The notes under the pieces are model-generated. The model was not told the DNA's origin. It made no database searches and was given only the letters and a program-made list of their open reading frames with translations. The translations under genes were made by a program, and so were the position numbers. From Pseudobutyrivibrio sp. YE44 (GTDB taxonomy: Bacteria > Bacillota > Clostridia > Lachnospirales > Lachnospiraceae), in contig NZ_FMXT01000007.1 in assembly GCF_900104335.1 (NCBI RefSeq), positions 1-64,000 on the forward strand: a DNA stretch of 64,000 nucleotides, read 5' to 3'. Numbering within the stretch: the stretch's first letter is position 1; each line of letters opens with the position of its first letter. Below are positions 7,850 to 19,175 of the stretch, one piece after another.

Positions 7850-10009
7850 TTAAGCTTGCTTATTCTTGTTAAGTTTCATGGTAAGAGCTATTCTGCCTTT
7901 CTTTTCGTCCACAGAAAGAACCTCAACATCAACAATATCCCCTACAGAAACAACTTCCAGAGGATGTTTGATGTAACGGTCTGTCATCTGAGAGATGTGG
8001 ACAAGGCCATCCTGGTGAACGCCGATATCTATGAAAGCACCAAAGTCGATTACATTTCTAACAGTACCTTTAAGCTGCATACCTGGCTTAAGATCTTTCA
8101 TCTCAAGAACATCGCTCTTAAGAATAGGCTTTGGCATATCCTCACGAGGATCACGGCCTGGTTTTTCAAGCTCTTTTACAATATCTTCAAGGGTCATCTC
8201 ACCAACACCAAGTTCTGTGGACAAAGCCTTTATATTAGAAATACTCTTGTGGATATCCTTTAAAGTGCCGGCAGCAATATCCTTAGTATCAAAACCAAGC
8301 TTTTCAAGAAGCGCCTTAGCAGCGTCATAGCTTTCTGGATGAACTGCTGTGGCATCAAGAGGGTTCTTACCTCCAGTTATACGCATAAATCCAGCACACT
8401 GCTCAAAAGCCTTTGGTCCAAGTTTTGGAACCTTCTTAAGCTCTGTTCTAGAATTAAATCTACCATTTGATTCACGGTACTCAACAATATTCTTCGCAAG
8501 AGTCTTGTTAATGCCTGAAACATATTCAAGAAGAGATGCTGAAGCAGTGTTCAAATCAACACCAACTGCGTTAACACAATCCTCTACTACACCTGCAAGA
8601 GTCTCATCAAGCTTCTTCTGATTCATATCATGCTGGTACTGACCAACACCTACAGACTTTGGATCAATCTTTACAAGCTCTGCAAGTGGATCCTGGAGAC
8701 GACGGGCCATGGAAGTGGCTGAACGCTGTCCAACATCAAAGTTAGGGAACTCTTCTGTAGCAAGCTTGCTGGCAGAATAAACTGAAGCCCCCGCCTCATT
8801 TACAATAATATACTCAACCTTTTCAGGAATCTCTTTAAGCATATCCACAATAATCTGCTCTGATTCACGGCTGGCTGTTCCATTACCAAGAGAGATAAGT
8901 GATACATTGTGCTTCTTAATAAGAGTTTTGATAACCTTCTTTGTTTCCTCAACCTTGTTCTGTGGAGCTGTAGGATAAACTACTGTGGTATCAAGAACCT
9001 TTCCTGTAGCATCAACAACTGCAATCTTGCATCCGGTTCTGAAAGCTGGATCCCAGCCAAGTACGTTGCGACCGGCAATTGGAGGCTGCATAAGTAGCTG
9101 GGTAAGGTTCTTACCGAATACTTTGATAGCTCCATCCTCTGCCATCTCAGTAAGATTGTTTCTGATTTCATTTTCGATGGAAGGTGCAATTAGTCTTGTG
9201 TATGCATCTTCAATTGTATCAAGAAGTACCTGATTCGTATTTACGTTATCACGGCTAATTATTTTCTTCTGGAGATAATTAAGGATATCCTCAACTGGAG
9301 CCTCAATGCTCACCTTGAGAATCTTCTCCTTTTCACCACGATTAAGAGCAAGAATTCTGTGACCTGGCAGCTTTGCAATAGCCTCATCATAGTCGTAGTA
9401 ATTCTCATAAACTGATTCTGCCTCAGCATCTTTCGCTTTTGATACTATACGACCGTTTTTGAAAGTCTTCTCTCTAATCCATGTACGATAATCAGCGTCA
9501 TCAGAAATGCTTTCAGCGATGATGTCACACGCGCCAGCGATTGCTTCCTGTGGAGTATTAACTTCCTTTTCCTCGTTAATAAAAGCTTTTGCCTCTTCCT
9601 CAAGAGACTTATCTGTCATCTGAAGGATGATGATATTTGCAAGTGGCTCCAAGCCTTTTTCCTTGGCGATAGTTGCACGAGTACGACGCTTAGGACGATA
9701 TGGGCGATATAAATCATCTACTGCCACCTGAGTTGTTGCCTCAAGAATAGCTTTCCTAAGTTCTTCTGTAAGAAGCCCCTGCTCTTCAATTGATGCAAGA
9801 CAGGTTGCCTTCTTATCTTCCAGATTTCGTAAATACGTTAATCGCTCTGAAAGTGCACGTAGCTGTTCGTCGTTAAGACCGCCAGTGGCTTCCTTTCTGT
9901 ATCGTGAAATAAATGGGACAGTGTTGCCCTCATCTAACAAATTAACGGCTGCCTCAACCTGGGCAGGTCTAACCTGTAATTCTGATGCTATCTGTTTAGT
10001 AATATCCAT
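7850..10009 (-). CDS. tex: Tex-family S1 RNA-binding transcription accessory protein
   Basis: A 719-residue Tex protein of normal length. The N-terminal helical region holds VPFISRYRKEATGGLNDEQLR. A YqgF-like nuclease-fold domain near 325-450 contains GWDPAFRTGCKIAVVDATGK. A helix-hairpin-helix pair follows (NTASASLLEYVSGINKTLA, FNSRTELKKVPKLGPKAFEQ), and a C-terminal S1 domain lies near 640-710 (GTVRNVIDFGAFIDIGVHQD). Tex binds nucleic acid and interacts with the transcription machinery. The start has an AGGAG site. Repeat copy B lies 28 nt upstream. Confidence 0.97.
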   Translation of the reverse strand: MDITKQIASELQVRPAQVEAAVNLLDEGNTVPFISRYRKEATGGLNDEQLRALSERLTYLRNLEDKKATCLASIEEQGLLTEELRKAILEATTQVAVDDLYRPYRPKRRTRATIAKEKGLEPLANIIILQMTDKSLEEEAKAFINEEKEVNTPQEAIAGACDIIAESISDDADYRTWIREKTFKNGRIVSKAKDAEAESVYENYYDYDEAIAKLPGHRILALNRGEKEKILKVSIEAPVEDILNYLQKKIISRDNVNTNQVLLDTIEDAYTRLIAPSIENEIRNNLTEMAEDGAIKVFGKNLTQLLMQPPIAGRNVLGWDPAFRTGCKIAVVDATGKVLDTTVVYPTAPQNKVEETKKVIKTLIKKHNVSLISLGNGTASRESEQIIVDMLKEIPEKVEYIIVNEAGASVYSASKLATEEFPNFDVGQRSATSMARRLQDPLAELVKIDPKSVGVGQYQHDMNQKKLDETLAGVVEDCVNAVGVDLNTASASLLEYVSGINKTLAKNIVEYRESNGRFNSRTELKKVPKLGPKAFEQCAGFMRITGGKNPLDATAVHPESYDAAKALLEKLGFDTKDIAAGTLKDIHKSISNIKALSTELGVGEMTLEDIVKELEKPGRDPREDMPKPILKSDVLEMKDLKPGMQLKGTVRNVIDFGAFIDIGVHQDGLVHISQMTDRYIKHPLEVVSVGDIVDVEVLSVDEKKGRIALTMKLNKNKQA

Positions 10010-10037
10010 GTTGTAACACTCCTAACTTTAGTGACTC

Positions 10038-10123
10038 GCATGTTACGCCTACAAGCCATAGATTTCTACACTCAGCTATAGAAAGCTTCGCTTAAGAAAT
10101 CTATGAGCTTGATGGCTACATGC
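10038..10123 (-). repeat. Structured 85-nt element, copy B (upstream of tex)
   Basis: The outer stem is GCATGT/ACATGC, the middle stem ATAGAT/ATCTAT, and the apical stem AGCT/AGCT around ATAGAA. The constant ACAAGC and GAGCTTG flank the middle stem. It ends 28 nt upstream of the tex ATG and lies 16 nt after the acyltransferase stop. Confidence 0.9.
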
Positions 10124-10139
10124 TATTTTTAAACTTTAA

Positions 10140-11186
10140 TTATAACAACTTCTTCAATTTCGATGACAAGTCGCGGACGATGATTGACGCAATCCATGTA
10201 CAAGCCATGCATACGAGCATCAATGCGAAGATTTCTCGATGGGCAAAATTTTGTATATTCATCTTTGAATAGAATAAAATCATTATTCTGTGATGAGTTA
10301 AGATTATGAACCAGCTTATTCCCGAAAGGTAAGTTATAAACTTATAGCTGTTCTTTTCAGGTGAGATTTCCACATCTCTTAATGCTATTAACATTGTCAT
10401 GCTAATAACAAAATAAATAATCTCGCTTTGTTCTTGACCAAGCTTAAGAAATGCCATGCTAGGAACAAATCCTATAAGGATGAAATATACAAATATCAAT
10501 ACTGACAAAACTGCACAAGTATTCTTAAATGCTTTTGGAACTGCCTTTTCACCGAAAACTTCATGAAGAAACATTCCAATGTAGAAATAAACCATTACAA
10601 AAAGTGGGTTCATCAGCTGTGTAAAAGCAAATGGGTTGTGAATGTAAAGAAGATATACATACCAAGCCATCATAGCAGCAAGCGTAATATATTTAAACTT
10701 TTTAAGAAGCTTGGCTAAAAGTGGAAACAGCAAATAGCATATGACGATGCAAGACATAAACCACTCGCCAATCAAATAAAAGTTAAAAACCACAAGCTGT
10801 GTAACTCCATCCATACCAATCAAAGTAAGAATGAATCTGCTGATAGGAAGGCTATGTCCAACAACCTCTCCATTTACTAAGAAGCAAATTAAAAACATAA
10901 TGGTGTATGCTACGTAAAATGGAATAAAAAGCCCTTTAAAACGACGCTTATAATACTTCACCAGAGAGATTTCATCCTCGTGATTGTACATAAGTGCATA
11001 GCCAGAAATTATAAACAAAAACAGACTGGCTGGACGGGCTAAAATATTAAAGAAATAGGTGTATCCATTTATGGAAGGATCTGGGCCGTTTCCAGAGATA
11101 GTATATTCCACAAAAAAGTGGTAGAAAAATATAAAGACAACACCGATATCTCGTAAGATATCAAGGCCGATGATTCGCTTTTTCAT
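10140..11186 (-). CDS. Acyltransferase-3 family membrane protein
   Basis: A 348-residue integral membrane protein with about ten hydrophobic segments. It opens with KKRIIGLDILRDIGVVFIFFYHF, the family's N-terminal R-x(10)-H signature. GYALMYNHEDEISLVKYYKRRFKGL and a YLIGEWFMSC segment follow. Family members acylate sugars of surface polysaccharides or peptidoglycan, or succinylate glycans. The substrate cannot be told here. It lies 21 nt after the DUF805 gene and has an AAGGAG site. Confidence 0.85.
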   Translation of the reverse strand: MKKRIIGLDILRDIGVVFIFFYHFFVEYTISGNGPDPSINGYTYFFNILARPASLFLFIISGYALMYNHEDEISLVKYYKRRFKGLFIPFYVAYTIMFLICFLVNGEVVGHSLPISRFILTLIGMDGVTQLVVFNFYLIGEWFMSCIVICYLLFPLLAKLLKKFKYITLAAMMAWYVYLLYIHNPFAFTQLMNPLFVMVYFYIGMFLHEVFGEKAVPKAFKNTCAVLSVLIFVYFILIGFVPSMAFLKLGQEQSEIIYFVISMTMLIALRDVEISPEKNSYKFITYLSGISWFIILTHHRIMILFYSKMNIQNFAHREIFALMLVCMACTWIASIIVRDLSSKLKKLL

Positions 11187-11207
11187 AAAATTCTCCTTGT
11201 TGTTTGC

Positions 11208-12266
11208 TTATGCTGCAAACTGATTATTTTCATGTAAAGCTTCTGACAGCTTTATTCTATTATATATTACAATTAACGCAATTGCTCTTACAAATTTACT
11301 ACAATAAATAGTAATACACTCTTGACGCATAGTATGAATGAAAGTTTCATATGCAGAACCAACAAAGAACGGGTCATTATTTCCACCAATTATTGAAAAG
11401 ATTATACCCCAGATAAATGGAACAAAATACAAAACAAAAAATACTTTTGCAGGAATCTTTTTTTCCTTACGGGCACTTACAACCACAATAATTATAAGAG
11501 CACCGAGAATAATGGGTGCGCTATCCCTAATCATCATGAATAGGATTTGACCTACTTTTAAATACTTTAATGGTTCGTTATTAGTAGCTCTCATTATCCC
11601 AATAATATATGCAGGAATATCCAAAAGTGATAATCCCGCTCCGATTATTGTAAATTTCTGATTCCTTGTAAAGTCAAACATTATGAAGATAAAAGAAATA
11701 CTTGCAAGAATGTATAACGGAACATCGCTAAGTCTCATAACTGAAACACCCAATGGGCTTGTTATATCAAACCATATAGCATATCCAATCATTACTAATA
11801 TTTTAGTAACAAAAAGAAGCGCCATAACAATGTTTATCATTTTTCTGTTATTTATCTCTGCAAGAATTATATCATTACCTTCTAGTGGCTTAGGACTATC
11901 GCCATACTCATTAGACAATGGTGATGAATCACGAACAAAAAGATAAATCATGCACGCACAATAAGCGCTCAAAAGGCTTGTTAAAATACCACCCCATTCA
12001 TCACTTGGCATAAGCAATGTAATTGTTATACATGGGAAAAGAGCTATCCACCCTTTCATTCCTATATCATGGAGTCTTCTAACCTGAAAAGATAAAGACG
12101 AAAGTCCCACAATGAAATAAAGCATATATACCAAAATATTGTAATTATATTCAAAAAGATAAATATGCATAAGTCTGATTCCAATGGTAACAAACCACAA
12201 GACCAACATTCCCTTAAAAAATTCTCTTCTTCTTATTCTGCTACTATAATCAAAATATTTTTTCAT
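11208..12266 (-). CDS. DUF805-domain membrane protein
   Basis: The 352-residue protein begins with a DUF805 domain of about 120 residues: KKYFDYSSRIRRREFFKGML, several hydrophobic segments and the hallmark RRLHDIGMKGW. The remaining 230 residues hold about six more membrane segments and are not recognised. DUF805 proteins are usually only about 120-150 residues, so this is an extended version. It pairs with the acyltransferase downstream. No function is known. Confidence 0.8.
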   Translation of the reverse strand: MKKYFDYSSRIRRREFFKGMLVLWFVTIGIRLMHIYLFEYNYNILVYMLYFIVGLSSLSFQVRRLHDIGMKGWIALFPCITITLLMPSDEWGGILTSLLSAYCACMIYLFVRDSSPLSNEYGDSPKPLEGNDIILAEINNRKMINIVMALLFVTKILVMIGYAIWFDITSPLGVSVMRLSDVPLYILASISFIFIMFDFTRNQKFTIIGAGLSLLDIPAYIIGIMRATNNEPLKYLKVGQILFMMIRDSAPIILGALIIIVVVSARKEKKIPAKVFFVLYFVPFIWGIIFSIIGGNNDPFFVGSAYETFIHTMRQECITIYCSKFVRAIALIVIYNRIKLSEALHENNQFAA

Positions 12267-12354
12267 GTTTTTGTCCTTTTCGTTTGCTTATATATTACAA
12301 AGCCGATTGTTTCATTATACAGATGCCCCGTAATAAAGTAAACCGAGGCGAACG

Positions 12355-12419
12355 ACAAAAAAGAGGTGTCTCCTGTATTAGGAAACACCTCATCCGCCCC
12401 TTCCCCTCAAGGGGAAGGC
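12355..12419 (-). terminator. Terminator with hairpin repeat, copy 2
   Basis: Two consecutive hairpins follow the DUF1667 gene on the minus strand. The first is CCTTCCCC/GGGGAAGG (about 12400-12419). The second is AGGTGTTTCCT/AGGAGACACCT followed by CTTTTTTG. The second is a proper rho-independent terminator for the glycerol operon. The ACACCTCATCCG and CCTTCCCC pieces match the repeat at 7590-7645. Confidence 0.85.
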
Positions 12420-12428
12420 TTTGTTTTC

Positions 12429-12794
12429 TTATATTATTTCTACATTTCTAGTTGCAACAACGTCTACGCCAGTTCCGCAAACATCTTTTACAACCACATC
12501 TCCAATATGAATTGGAGCTTTCATAACTGCTGCATCAATCTCTTTCATAACGTCAGCGATTTTGTCCTTTGGAATATTTGACTTAGTCTTTACTGATACG
12601 CGAGGCTTGTCACCACCTAAAATAACAGCTGTTGATGTAACTGTTCTCTCAGGATGAGTTACTTCGTTTTTTGCATAGTTCTCACCTATTTTGCAGGTGT
12701 TACCAGTAACAGAAGTAACCTCTCCATTTTCTAATTCTACTGTAATCTGACAACCCATTGGGCAGCCGATACATGTTAATTCTCTTTTTTCCAT
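12429..12794 (-). CDS. DUF1667 protein, small Fe-S partner of glycerol-3-phosphate oxidation
   Basis: A 121-residue protein with CIGCPMGC (Cys8, Cys11, Cys15) and Cys34 near the N-terminus, a likely Fe-S or metal site, and a GDVVVKDVCGTGVDVVATRNV tail. DUF1667 proteins regularly follow the two flavoproteins found just upstream here, forming a three-gene unit thought to act as an anaerobic glycerol-3-phosphate dehydrogenase. It lies 19 nt after the second flavoprotein. The function is inferred from this context. Confidence 0.88.
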   Translation of the reverse strand: MEKRELTCIGCPMGCQITVELENGEVTSVTGNTCKIGENYAKNEVTHPERTVTSTAVILGGDKPRVSVKTKSNIPKDKIADVMKEIDAAVMKAPIHIGDVVVKDVCGTGVDVVATRNVEII

Positions 12795-12813
12795 TTTATC
12801 TTCTACCCCCTAA

Positions 12814-14076
12814 TTACTCTGCTTCAATCTTTACTGTAATCTTCTTTAGGCCTGGCTTTTCAGCAAGCGTATCCTTAAGAAGGATAACCTGCTCCATCTC
12901 ACCTGGTGCCATGATACGTTTCTTATTGTGCATTACTCTTTCATTATCAAAGTATACGCTTACATAAGAATCCTTATATACAGCGCCAACACGGAAACGG
13001 ACTGTAAGCTTGTCATCCATTCTATCTACATTGATTGTAGATGGAACTGTGTAGCGTGCGCCATCTGTTGCAAAGATTTCAATATCCGCTGCCCCATCAG
13101 AAAGCTCGCCTTTTACGAACTTAGCTGCATTCTGGCCAGCTCTATCAGCTTCCTCAGAAACATAATCAACAAGATCATGTACATGAAGAACGTTACCACA
13201 AGCAAATACACCAGGGATGTTTGTTTCAAGAGACTCGTTTACAACAGGACCACTTGTGATAGGGCTCATCTCAACACCTGCTGTTCTTGAAAGTTCATTC
13301 TCAGGAATAAGTCCGCAAGAAAGAAGAAGAGTATCACAAGTGTATCTTTCCTCAGTGCCAGGGATTGGCTTACCCTTATTATCAACTGCTGCAATTGTAA
13401 CAGCTGTAAGGTGCTCCTTGCCCTCAATATCAACAACTGTGTGGGACAACTTAAGTGGAATGCCAAAGTCATCGAGACACTGAACAATATTTCTCTTTAA
13501 ACCGCCTGAGTATGGCATAAGCTCTGCTACGACCTTTACCTTAGCGCCTTCAAGTGTCATACGACGTGCCATGATAAGTCCGATATCACCAGAACCAAGG
13601 ATAACAACCTCACGGCCTGGCATGTAGCCTTCGATATTTACAAGACGCTGAGCTGTACCTGCTGAAAAAATACCAGCTGGTCTGTAGCCAGGAATATTTA
13701 AGGCTCCTCTTGGACGCTCGCGACATCCCATGGCAAGGATAACTGCGCCCGCTTTAATCTGGTACATGCCATCCTCACGGCTCATAGCTGTAACAACTCT
13801 ATCATTTGAAATATCCATTACCATTGTATTGAGCTTGTATTCAATCTTTGCATCAAGGACCTTCTCAATGAAACGGTATGCATATTCAGGACCTGTAAGC
13901 TCCTCTTTGAAGGTGTGAAGACCAAAACCATTGTGGATACACTGGTTAAGGATACCACCTAACTCTTTATCTCTTTCTAAAATAAGAATCTTATCTACAC
14001 CAGCATTTCTTGCTGCAACAGCAGCTGCAAGACCTGCTGGACCGCCGCCAACAATAACAATATCATAATTCAACAT
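12814..14076 (-). CDS. NAD(P)/FAD-dependent oxidoreductase of the glycerol operon
   Basis: A 420-residue flavoprotein. The FAD-binding IVGGGPAGLAAAVAARNAG lies at the N-terminus, AMGCRERPRGALNIPG in the middle, and a second Rossmann motif LGSGDIGLIMARR near residue 160. GVFACGNVLHVHDLVDYVSEE closes the FAD site. It resembles the GlpB-position partner in Clostridia glycerol operons. Its ATG shares one base with the stop of the upstream dehydrogenase (TAATG), so the two are translated together. It probably passes electrons from glycerol-3-phosphate onward. Confidence 0.9.
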   Translation of the reverse strand: MLNYDIVIVGGGPAGLAAAVAARNAGVDKILILERDKELGGILNQCIHNGFGLHTFKEELTGPEYAYRFIEKVLDAKIEYKLNTMVMDISNDRVVTAMSREDGMYQIKAGAVILAMGCRERPRGALNIPGYRPAGIFSAGTAQRLVNIEGYMPGREVVILGSGDIGLIMARRMTLEGAKVKVVAELMPYSGGLKRNIVQCLDDFGIPLKLSHTVVDIEGKEHLTAVTIAAVDNKGKPIPGTEERYTCDTLLLSCGLIPENELSRTAGVEMSPITSGPVVNESLETNIPGVFACGNVLHVHDLVDYVSEEADRAGQNAAKFVKGELSDGAADIEIFATDGARYTVPSTINVDRMDDKLTVRFRVGAVYKDSYVSVYFDNERVMHNKKRIMAPGEMEQVILLKDTLAEKPGLKKITVKIEAE

Positions 14077-15536
14077 TACTGCTCGCCTCCCTTCTGATTT
14101 TTGGTGCGCTCTAAAACGATATTAGAGCGACCACCGCTCTTTGTAATTTCTTCATATTCAAGGCCGAGCTCTCTGTGAAGAATTTCCATTGTCTTTGGAG
14201 AACAGAAACCTGCCTGGCATCTTCCCATTCCTGCACGTGTTCTTCTCTTAACTCCATCAAGAGAACGAGCGCCTAATGGGCGATGAATTGCATCAAGAAT
14301 TTCTCCCTCTGAAATAGATTCGCAGCGGCAAATGATGTTACCATATGCTGGATTTTTCTTGATTAACTCATTTCTTTCTTCCACTGAAAGATCTGCTGGG
14401 TTCATAACATCCTTACGTGTGCTAATCCAGTTAGCCTTTGGTGTAAGACCCATCATATCCTTTAACATATTTCCTACCATCTCACCGATAGCTGGGCTTG
14501 AGGTAAGTCCTGGTGACTCGATAGCTGCGCAATCAATAAAGTGTGGAGCGCCATCAACTTCACCGATAATAAACTCATGACGTGCTTCGTGTGCACGAAG
14601 GCCAGCAAAGGATGTAATAACCTTTCTCATTGGAAGGTTCTTTACGTGATCATTTGCTTTTGCGATTAAGTCATTGATGCCATCAGCTGTTGTGTTTGTT
14701 CCTTCTTTGTTTTCAATATCAATAGCTGTTGGACCAACGATAAGATTGCCGTGAACAGTAGGTGATACGAGTACACCCTTACCAAGGTTAGTAGGCTGTG
14801 GGAAGATTGTGTGACTAACGTGTCCGCCAACCTCTTTATCAAGAAGACAATAATCACCTCGACGTGGGATGATTTCAATCTTGTCATCTGCCTTGCTAAC
14901 CATGTTGTGGATTTCATCAGAGTGAACACCTGCTGCGTTAACTACATATTTAGAAACATACTCACCATTATTGGTGCGAATGTGCCATAATCCATCTTCA
15001 TCTTTTTCAATATTTTCAACCTTAGTATTAAATCTAAAGTCAACTCCATTTACATTTGCGTTTTCTGCCATAGCAATGCAAAGCTTAAATGGGCAGATAA
15101 TACCGCCAGTTGGTGCATATAATGCTCCTTCCACGTTATCTGAAAGATTTGGCTCCATCTCAAGAGCTTCTTCACGAGTAAGAATCTTTAAATCCTTTAC
15201 ACCGTTCTTAACACCTCTGTCATAGAGATCCTGAAGTCCTGGAAGTGCTTCCTTATGGATGCAAACAACCATTGAGCCATTTCTCTTGAACGGAATGTCC
15301 AAATCACGGCAGAGGTCGTCCATCATCTCATTTCCACGTACATTTAATTTTGCCATTAATGAACCGGCTGCAGCATCAAAACCTGCATGAACAATTGCTG
15401 AATTAGCTTTTGATGTACCTTCACATACATCCTCACATTTTTCAAGAACACAGACGTTAGCTTCGAAACGTGAGAGTTCCCTTGCAATTGCGCTACCAGA
15501 AACGCCTGCGCCTATGATTATGACATCATACAACAT
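14076..15536 (-). CDS. glpA: GlpA-like glycerol-3-phosphate dehydrogenase with C-terminal Fe-S domain
   Basis: A 486-residue FAD-dependent DAO-fold enzyme expected to oxidise glycerol-3-phosphate to dihydroxyacetone phosphate. The N-terminus DVIIIGAGVSGSAIARELS binds FAD. GTSKANSAIVHAGFD is the family substrate-region motif. A BFD-like [2Fe-2S] domain closes the protein, with cysteines in IICRCESISEGE and GMGRCQAGFCSP. I start at the ATG at 15536, behind AGGAG. The longer frame runs back into a hairpin. A large double hairpin separates it from glpF (15580-15626). Confidence 0.9.
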   Translation of the reverse strand: MLYDVIIIGAGVSGSAIARELSRFEANVCVLEKCEDVCEGTSKANSAIVHAGFDAAAGSLMAKLNVRGNEMMDDLCRDLDIPFKRNGSMVVCIHKEALPGLQDLYDRGVKNGVKDLKILTREEALEMEPNLSDNVEGALYAPTGGIICPFKLCIAMAENANVNGVDFRFNTKVENIEKDEDGLWHIRTNNGEYVSKYVVNAAGVHSDEIHNMVSKADDKIEIIPRRGDYCLLDKEVGGHVSHTIFPQPTNLGKGVLVSPTVHGNLIVGPTAIDIENKEGTNTTADGINDLIAKANDHVKNLPMRKVITSFAGLRAHEARHEFIIGEVDGAPHFIDCAAIESPGLTSSPAIGEMVGNMLKDMMGLTPKANWISTRKDVMNPADLSVEERNELIKKNPAYGNIICRCESISEGEILDAIHRPLGARSLDGVKRRTRAGMGRCQAGFCSPKTMEILHRELGLEYEEITKSGGRSNIVLERTKNQKGGEQ

Positions 15537-15579
15537 AATTTTTTCTCCTAACTTAATTTTTCTATTACTAAGTAAAGAA

Positions 15580-15626
15580 GGAGTCGGTAAGTAAACGCAT
15601 CTCAACATGCGTTCAATACCGACTCC
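15580..15626 (-). other. Nested hairpin between glpF and glpA
   Basis: The outer 10-bp stem GGAGTCGGTA/TACCGACTCC encloses an inner 7-bp stem AACGCAT/ATGCGTT. On the minus strand it is followed by TTCTTTACTT, a weak U-rich tail. It could attenuate or stabilise the downstream part of the glycerol mRNA. The flanking 15627-15716 shows nothing else. Confidence 0.6.
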
Positions 15627-15716
15627 AATCCTCAGTGTATCAATAATAAAGTTTTAAAATGGTTTCAGTATTGAATACTGAATAACTAATGCATTTTGAT
15701 AAGTGTAGGTCACTTA

Positions 15717-16439
15717 TTAACCAAACATCTGAGCAGCTGCAAGTGCGTTGTAAAGAAGGGATGCTACAACACCACCACAGATAGGTGCAACTGCTGGAAT
15801 CCAACCGTAGCTCCAGTTGCCATCTTTCTTACCAAAGTTTGGTGCAAGGCAAAGGTATGCAATACGAGGAGCTGTATCTCTTGCTGCGTTCATTGCGTAT
15901 CCTGTAAGACCACCGAATGAAGCACCACAAGCAACGATTACGCCGTAAACAAGTACCCAAACTGTACGATCCTCACCTGCAGGAATAAGAGCAAGTGTGA
16001 ATACGAGTACGAATGTAGCTACGAACTCTGAAAGGAAGTTGAGTACCTGGTTTGGAATAGAAGGTGCTGTACAGAAGCATCCTCTAACAACTGCGTCGTC
16101 AGCTGTCTCTTTAATGTGATCATGATATAAGCACATAAGGATAGCAGCGCCAACGAAACCGCCAAGCATCTGAGCAACAATCTGTCCTGGAACTGTGCTC
16201 CAGTCACCGCTTCTGATAGCGAGGCCGATTGTAACTGCAGGGTTGAATGCTGATGGGCATCCTGTGAAATTGCTCATCGCAAATGCAGGAACCATAACTG
16301 CCATTCCCCAACCAATAAGGATATGAACAGCTCCGCCGCCCTTAAAGCCTGACTTGTTTAAAGAAACGTTACAGCAAACTCCATCTCCGAGTAATACAAG
16401 TAAAATTGTACCTATAAACTCGCCTACGTAAACTGACAT
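15717..16439 (-). CDS. glpF: Glycerol uptake facilitator (aquaglyceroporin)
   Basis: An MIP channel of 240 residues with six membrane segments. The first pore motif is normal (FNPAVTIG). The second reads MNAARDTAPR, so the usual NPA is NAA while the following ARD is kept. It sits between glpK and glpA in the glycerol operon, which supports glycerol as substrate. It starts behind AAGGGGG. Repeat copy C lies 52 nt upstream in the glpK-glpF gap. The P-to-A change may be lineage-typical. I cannot check this. Confidence 0.93.
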   Translation of the reverse strand: MSVYVGEFIGTILLVLLGDGVCCNVSLNKSGFKGGGAVHILIGWGMAVMVPAFAMSNFTGCPSAFNPAVTIGLAIRSGDWSTVPGQIVAQMLGGFVGAAILMCLYHDHIKETADDAVVRGCFCTAPSIPNQVLNFLSEFVATFVLVFTLALIPAGEDRTVWVLVYGVIVACGASFGGLTGYAMNAARDTAPRIAYLCLAPNFGKKDGNWSYGWIPAVAPICGGVVASLLYNALAAAQMFG

Positions 16440-16491
16440 AAAAATTTCCCCCTTACTTTAAAATAATTTAATAGCACTACCTCCACAACCC

Positions 16492-16576
16492 GCTAGTTAC
16501 GCTTACAAGCCTTAGTATTACTCCGCTCGACTAACACGTCTCGCTAAAGTAATCTAAGAGCTTGTCAGCTACTAGC
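16492..16576 (-). repeat. Structured 85-nt element, copy C (glpK-glpF gap)
   Basis: The outer stem is GCTAGT/ACTAGC, the middle stems are CTTAG/CTAAG and ATTACT/AGTAAT, and the apical stem is GAC/GTC. The element lies 52 nt upstream of glpF, inside the glycerol operon, so it would be transcribed in the same mRNA as both genes. Confidence 0.9.
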
Positions 16577-16652
16577 TCATGTTAATAATGCAAACACTCT
16601 CTTAAATTATGAAGGGTGCTTATTGTTCAATTTGTATTTACGACGCACGCTA

Positions 16653-18798
<2,146 letters not shown>

Positions 18799-18835
18799 TA
18801 CTTATACTCCTCAATACCCCCTATTGCTTTTAGGC

Positions 18836-18925
18836 ACAAAAAAAGAACATGCCTAATCACACAAGAGCTCCAACTCTTGAAGCAGCCACATTCTCATCTC
18901 TCACGGGCATTTATTAACTTTACTA
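18836..18925 (-). promoter_or_regulatory. glp operon leader with conditional terminator
   Basis: The transcript from the promoter at 18931-18959 begins about here. It contains ATGCCC (18905-18910), GAGATGAGAATGTGGCTGC, a CAAGAG/CTCTTG hairpin (18863-18879), and then GGCAT pairing back to ATGCC before TTCTTTTTTT (T-run 18838-18844). That makes a long terminator hairpin about 38 nt ahead of the glpP ATG. The glpP-glpK context makes it a likely GlpP target. Confidence 0.78.
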
Positions 18926-18930
18926 GTTAA

Positions 18931-18959
18931 ATAATACACGACATGTGAGTAAATATCAA
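18931..18959 (-). promoter_or_regulatory. Promoter of the glycerol operon
   Basis: A minus-strand -35 TTGATA (18954-18959) and -10 TATTAT (18931-18936) lie 17 bp apart, immediately upstream of the leader. The stretch 18960-19120 is AT-rich and shows nothing else. Confidence 0.8.
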
Positions 18960-19120
18960 CATATTTTTTTCACAATACAAACACTATATGTACATAATTA
19001 ACTAAAATTGCTATCCTTTATAAGTTTTCGCACTATATATAATTAATAATACGGCGCATTTGCAGGATTGTTAAATTGTTCACATTGTATAATCCACAAT
19101 AATTAGTATAATAGCCCAAT

Positions 19121-19152
19121 AAAAAAAGCACGTTTTCGAAACGTGCTTTTTA
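19121..19152. terminator. Bidirectional rho-independent terminator
   Basis: The hairpin AGCACGTTT/AAACGTGCT has A/T runs on both sides. It lies 24 nt beyond the thrH stop codon and separates the threonine operon from the glycerol operon. Confidence 0.9.
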
Positions 19153-19175
19153 TTAGTTGATATTTAAATTGTTCC

